Source: Nakamurella flavida
GTDB taxonomy: Bacteria; Actinomycetota; Actinomycetes; Mycobacteriales; Nakamurellaceae
Reading direction: 5' to 3'
NCBI RefSeq assembly: GCF_030811475.1
Contig: NZ_JAUSQV010000001.1
Coordinates: 1,945,501-2,009,500 of the forward strand
DNA length: 64,000 bases
The position numbers and the translations under genes were made by a program. The notes under the pieces are model-generated. The model saw nothing but the letters and a program-made list of their open reading frames with translations. It was not told the origin of the DNA and did not search any database. Positions 61,070-64,000 of this stretch are shown piece after piece (position 1 is the first letter of the stretch; every line of letters begins with the position of its first letter).

Positions 61070-62782
61070 ATGACCCGCCCTGAGCAGCCCGCCCGTCCCG
61101 CCGAACCGACCCGCCCGGCCGGCCGGACCGATGCCGTCGGGACCGCCGCCGATGCCGCCGGGACCGCGGCCGTGCTGTCCGTCCGGGACCTGTCGGTCTC
61201 CTTCCGCGTGCGCGGCGCGGACACCGTCGCGGTGCACGGAGTGTCCCTGGAGGTGCCCCGCGGGTCGACCGTGGCCGTGGTGGGCGAGTCCGGCTCGGGG
61301 AAGTCGACGACGGCGGCAGCGGTGAACCGGCTGCTGCCGGCCAACGGCCGGATCACCGGCGGGCAGGTGCTCTTCCAGGGCCGGGACCTGGCCGCGGTGG
61401 GCGAGCGGGAGATGACGGCCATCCGCGGCGCGGGCATCGGGCTCGTACCGCAGGATCCGATGTCCAACCTGAACCCGTTGATGCGCATCGGCGATCAGAT
61501 CGCCGAGACCCTGCTGGTGCACGGCCGGGCCGGCGGCGCGGAGGCGCACCGACGGGCGATGCAACTGCTGGACCAGGTGGGCATCCCGGACGCCGAGCGC
61601 CGCGCCCGCCAGTACCCGCACGAATTCTCCGGCGGCATGCGACAGCGGGCGCTGATCGCGATGGGGCTGGCCTGCCGGCCGCAGCTGCTCATCGCCGACG
61701 AGCCGACCTCCGCACTGGACGTCACGGTGCAGCGACGCATCCTGGACCAGCTCGACGAGCTGACCGCCGACGACACCAGCGTCCTGCTCATCACCCACGA
61801 TCTGGCGCTGGCCGCCGAGCGCGCCGACCACGTCGTGGTGCTGCACCGCGGGACGGTGGTGGAGTCCGGCCCCGCCGCGGCCCTGCTGTCCGACCCCCAG
61901 GACGAGTACACCCGGCGACTGCTGGCCGCCGCACCGAGCCTCACCTCGATCCGGACCGCGGCGCCGCCGCCGGCCGCCCCGACCGATGCGCGGCCGCTGG
62001 TCCGGATCCGTGACCTCACCAAGGTCTTCCCCGTCCGCTCCCCCGGCGCCGGGCCCCGCACGTTCACCGCCGTGCACGCCATCGGCTTCGACATCCCGCG
62101 CGGGCAGACGGTGTCCGTGGTGGGCGAGTCCGGATCCGGGAAGTCCACCACGGCCAACCTCGTGCTGGGACTGGAGACCCCGACCTCCGGCGCCATCGAG
62201 TTCGACGGGGTCGACCTGGCCGGGCTGGGCCGCCGGGAGCTGTTCGCGTTCCGGCGGCGGGTGCAGCCGGTCTTCCAGAACCCCTACGCCTCGCTGGATC
62301 CGCGGTACACCGTGGCCGAGTCCATCGCCGAACCGCTCCGGGTCCACCGGATCGGCTCGGCCGCCTCCCGCCGCAAGGAGGCCGACCGGTTGCTCGACCA
62401 GGTCGCCCTGCCCGCGGCGATGGCCGGCCGGCTGCCGCACGAGCTCTCCGGCGGACAGCGGCAGCGGGTGGCCATCGCCCGGGCGCTCGCCCTGTCCCCG
62501 GAGCTGGTCGTGCTGGACGAGGCGGTGTCGGCCCTCGACGTCCTGGTGCAGGCGCAGATCCTGGAACTGCTCCGCGGCCTGCAGGAGAACCTGGGGCTGA
62601 CGTACCTGTTCATCAGCCACGACCTGGCCGTGGTGCGGATGATCTCCCACGTCGTCCACGTGATGTCCGGCGGCCGCATCGTGGAGAGCGGTGCCCCGGA
62701 GGCGCTGTTCGCGGCGCCGCAGGACCCGTACACGCGGGAGCTGCTGGACGCCATCCCCGGTGCGCGGCTCACCGGCCGCTGA
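61070..62782 (+). CDS. Fused peptide ABC transporter ATPase (DppD-DppF type)
   Basis: The ATG at 61070 follows GAGG and gives 570 aa. Two complete ABC cassettes are joined. The first has Walker A VVGESGSGKST near residue 70, signature FSGGMRQRALIA, Walker B LLIADEPTSALD. The second has the same Walker A near residue 348, LSGGQRQRVAIARAL and LVVLDEAVSALD (Ala where Pro is usual). Both ends carry the Opp/Dpp-type C-terminal DPYTRELLDAIPG-like motif. The fusion replaces separate DppD and DppF. It powers the dppABC-type importer at the front of the operon and is the last gene. Confidence 0.93.
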   Translation: MTRPEQPARPAEPTRPAGRTDAVGTAADAAGTAAVLSVRDLSVSFRVRGADTVAVHGVSLEVPRGSTVAVVGESGSGKSTTAAAVNRLLPANGRITGGQVLFQGRDLAAVGEREMTAIRGAGIGLVPQDPMSNLNPLMRIGDQIAETLLVHGRAGGAEAHRRAMQLLDQVGIPDAERRARQYPHEFSGGMRQRALIAMGLACRPQLLIADEPTSALDVTVQRRILDQLDELTADDTSVLLITHDLALAAERADHVVVLHRGTVVESGPAAALLSDPQDEYTRRLLAAAPSLTSIRTAAPPPAAPTDARPLVRIRDLTKVFPVRSPGAGPRTFTAVHAIGFDIPRGQTVSVVGESGSGKSTTANLVLGLETPTSGAIEFDGVDLAGLGRRELFAFRRRVQPVFQNPYASLDPRYTVAESIAEPLRVHRIGSAASRRKEADRLLDQVALPAAMAGRLPHELSGGQRQRVAIARALALSPELVVLDEAVSALDVLVQAQILELLRGLQENLGLTYLFISHDLAVVRMISHVVHVMSGGRIVESGAPEALFAAPQDPYTRELLDAIPGARLTGR

Positions 62783-62912
62783 TCGACCCGGCTCGGGTTC
62801 GGTCGTCCGTCCCACACCGTGATCTGCCCCGGGCTGCAGGGGCCGATGACAGGGGGGGCGCCGGCCGCTCACCCGGCGAAACGTGAACGCGAGCGAGTCC
62901 TTCCCAAAAGAG

Positions 62913-62961
62913 CTATCGGTGATAGTATCTCGATGCCTGATAGATGATCGATGATCGATAG
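62913..62961. promoter_or_regulatory. AT-rich operator-like repeat array
   Basis: CTATCGGTGATAG (62913-62925) is a 5-bp inverted repeat around GGT. GATAG recurs at 62921, 62939 and 62957, exactly 18 bp apart, and ATGATCG is tandemly repeated at 62944-62957. The stretch is far more AT-rich than its surroundings and lies about 100 bp upstream of the 31-aa ORF/hydrolase pair. It looks like a multi-site regulator target with the promoter embedded. Confidence 0.5.
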
Positions 62962-63060
62962 ACCGAGGTGAACGCCGGCCCGGGCACGGAGTCGACTTCG
63001 CCGATCGGGTGTCCATCAGCCGATCCCACTCGACGACGACCCACGAGGAGGACCCTGACG

Positions 63061-63156
63061 ATGAGAAGGCCCACCCGAGCACTCCTGCCCGCACTGTCGG
63101 GCGGGCCGGCGACCGGCGCGACCATCGCCATCACCGCAGCGAGGTCGGCCCGGTGA
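63061..63156 (+). CDS. 31-aa ORF coupled to the downstream hydrolase gene
   Basis: An ATG at 63061 has GAGGAGGACC upstream with good spacing, and the TGA stop overlaps the GTG start of the next gene as GTGA. The peptide is basic at its N-terminus (MRRPTRALLPALSGGPATGA), with a weakly hydrophobic centre and ends in TAARSAR. It may be a leader peptide for translational coupling or the start of a decayed gene. No homologue is recognised. Confidence 0.45.
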   Translation: MRRPTRALLPALSGGPATGATIAITAARSAR

Positions 63157-64000
63157 CCGCGTCCGGGTCATCGCAACCGGTGACTCTCACCCGACTCGCA
63201 TTCACCGACTCCGAGTTCGACGGCCAATTCCTGCGGGTCCTCTCCTCGGTCTGGGACCACGGTGCAGATGTCGGAGAGAGCTTCGTGACCGCACGCACCG
63301 TCGTACCCGGTGATCACGACAGCTGGGCGCAGCGGTGGACCGAGCTGGCCGACCGCATCTCGGCGGCCGCTGACGCCAGCGCGGCCGCGGGGCACCGGGT
63401 CAGCGCCCGGGAGGCGTACTTCCGGGCCAGCACCTACTACCGCAACGCCGGCATCTTCCACTACGCACCGCCGGTCTCGACGGCGTTGGCGACGTCCTTC
63501 CGACATCAGCGGGAGGCTTTCCAGAAGGGCGCGGCGCTCGGCCGGTTCCGCACCGAGATCGTCCACATCCCCTACGAAGCAACCAGTCTCGAGGGATACT
63601 TCATCACCCCGGGCGGGCCGGGACCGTACCCGGTCCTCGTGATGGTCGACGGCTACGACGGCACCAAGGAGGAGCTGTACTTCGCCGGGGGCGCGGCTGC
63701 CCTGGAGCGTGGATACGCGACGCTGCTGGTCGACGGTCCTGGGCAGGGCGGGGCGTTGATCGAGCAGGGCCTGGTCTTCCGGCCGGACTGGGAAGCCGTA
63801 CTCACCCCCCAGGTGGACTGGTTGCTCACCCGACCCGACGTCGATCCGCAGCGGATGGCGGTGTTGGGAAGGAGCTGGGGTGGCTACCTGGCACCCCGCG
63901 CCGCGACCGCGGAGCACCGCATCGCCGCGCTGGTGGCCGACGCCGCCCAGTACGACCCGGGTTCGTCGGGCGCCCGCCTGCTGCCCGAGGCGCTGCGGTC
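63153..64000 (+). CDS. Alpha/beta hydrolase (DHPON hydrolase/FrsA-like family), partial at right edge
   Basis: The GTG at 63153 opens a frame that runs past the window end (282 complete codons seen). The N-terminal helical part has ARTVVPGDHDSWAQRWTELAD and REAYFRASTYYRNAGIFHY, which characterise the 2,6-dihydroxypseudooxynicotine-hydrolase-like group. The hydrolase core follows from about residue 140, with YPVLVMVDGYDGTKEELYF, TLLVDGPGQGGALIEQG and the nucleophile elbow LGRSWGGYLAPR (Ser241). The catalytic Asp/His lie beyond the edge. Family members cleave C-C or ester bonds; the substrate here is unknown. The AT-rich array upstream suggests tight, ligand-dependent control. Confidence 0.85.
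   Translation, partial: MTASGSSQPVTLTRLAFTDSEFDGQFLRVLSSVWDHGADVGESFVTARTVVPGDHDSWAQRWTELADRISAAADASAAAGHRVSAREAYFRASTYYRNAGIFHYAPPVSTALATSFRHQREAFQKGAALGRFRTEIVHIPYEATSLEGYFITPGGPGPYPVLVMVDGYDGTKEELYFAGGAAALERGYATLLVDGPGQGGALIEQGLVFRPDWEAVLTPQVDWLLTRPDVDPQRMAVLGRSWGGYLAPRAATAEHRIAALVADAAQYDPGSSGARLLPEALR

Overview
The window is 64 kb of very GC-rich actinobacterial chromosome. Many starts are GTG, several transcripts look leaderless, and actinobacterial families are frequent: an ECF sigma/ZAS anti-sigma pair, a GAF-ANTAR protein, an XPB-type helicase with its helicase-associated partner, LppU-like proteins and a PPOX/F420-type protein. Gene content would suit the Nakamurella/Frankia-like part of the phylum, but that is a guess. 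No tRNA, rRNA, CRISPR array or intact insertion sequence was seen.

Layout. 1-2.7 kb (minus): coxD-coxE-XdhC type accessory genes for a molybdenum hydroxylase whose structural genes should lie off the left edge. 2.8-4.2 kb: moaA-moaD. 4.4-5.6 kb: a Pro/Gly/Tyr-rich membrane protein. 5.7-8.3 kb: a secreted DUF4394-like protein divergent from an ECF sigma/anti-sigma pair, with matching promoter motifs in front of both. 8.3-11.3 kb: tldD-tldE. 11.4-15.7 kb (minus): a chvE-mmsA-mmsB sugar transporter. 16.0-19.9 kb (minus): malic enzyme, moaC, mogA, moaE, a MobA-like nucleotidyltransferase and a 58-aa conserved protein. 20.0-23.2 kb (minus): a Tat-lipoprotein sugar ABC importer lacking its own ATPase. 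23.6-27.4 kb: a membrane-anchored alpha/beta hydrolase and the helicase-associated/WYL-like protein. 27.7-30.0 kb (minus): xylulokinase and a hypothetical. 30.1-37.4 kb: GAF-ANTAR, GAF-EAL and GGDEF signalling proteins around a Ski2-like helicase and an LppU-like protein. 37.4-42.7 kb (minus): a Na+/H+ antiporter with a ZnF-UBP tail, a YchJ-like protein and two MFS transporters. 42.8-45.2 kb: a deaminase and XPB helicase. 45.2-48.5 kb: a less GC-rich accessory patch with a DUF6228-like protein, a lipoprotein and a broken VOC gene. 48.5-51.2 kb: MBL hydrolase-MarR, PPOX and methyltransferase genes. 51.3-62.8 kb: a SGNH esterase and RpiR regulator divergent from a nine-gene dppABC-murQ-anmK-GNAT-AmiE-like-dppDF operon. 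The right edge carries an AT-rich repeat array, a 31-aa ORF and a partial alpha/beta hydrolase.

The two clearest functional stories are muropeptide salvage (peptide importer, amidase-like hydrolase, anhydroMurNAc kinase, MurNAc-6-P etherase, RpiR/SIS regulator) and molybdenum cofactor synthesis (moaA, D, C, E, mogA, MobA-like) serving a cox/xdh-type enzyme. The most sequence-specific regulatory observation is the paired ECF promoter motif at 6.7 and 7.0 kb.
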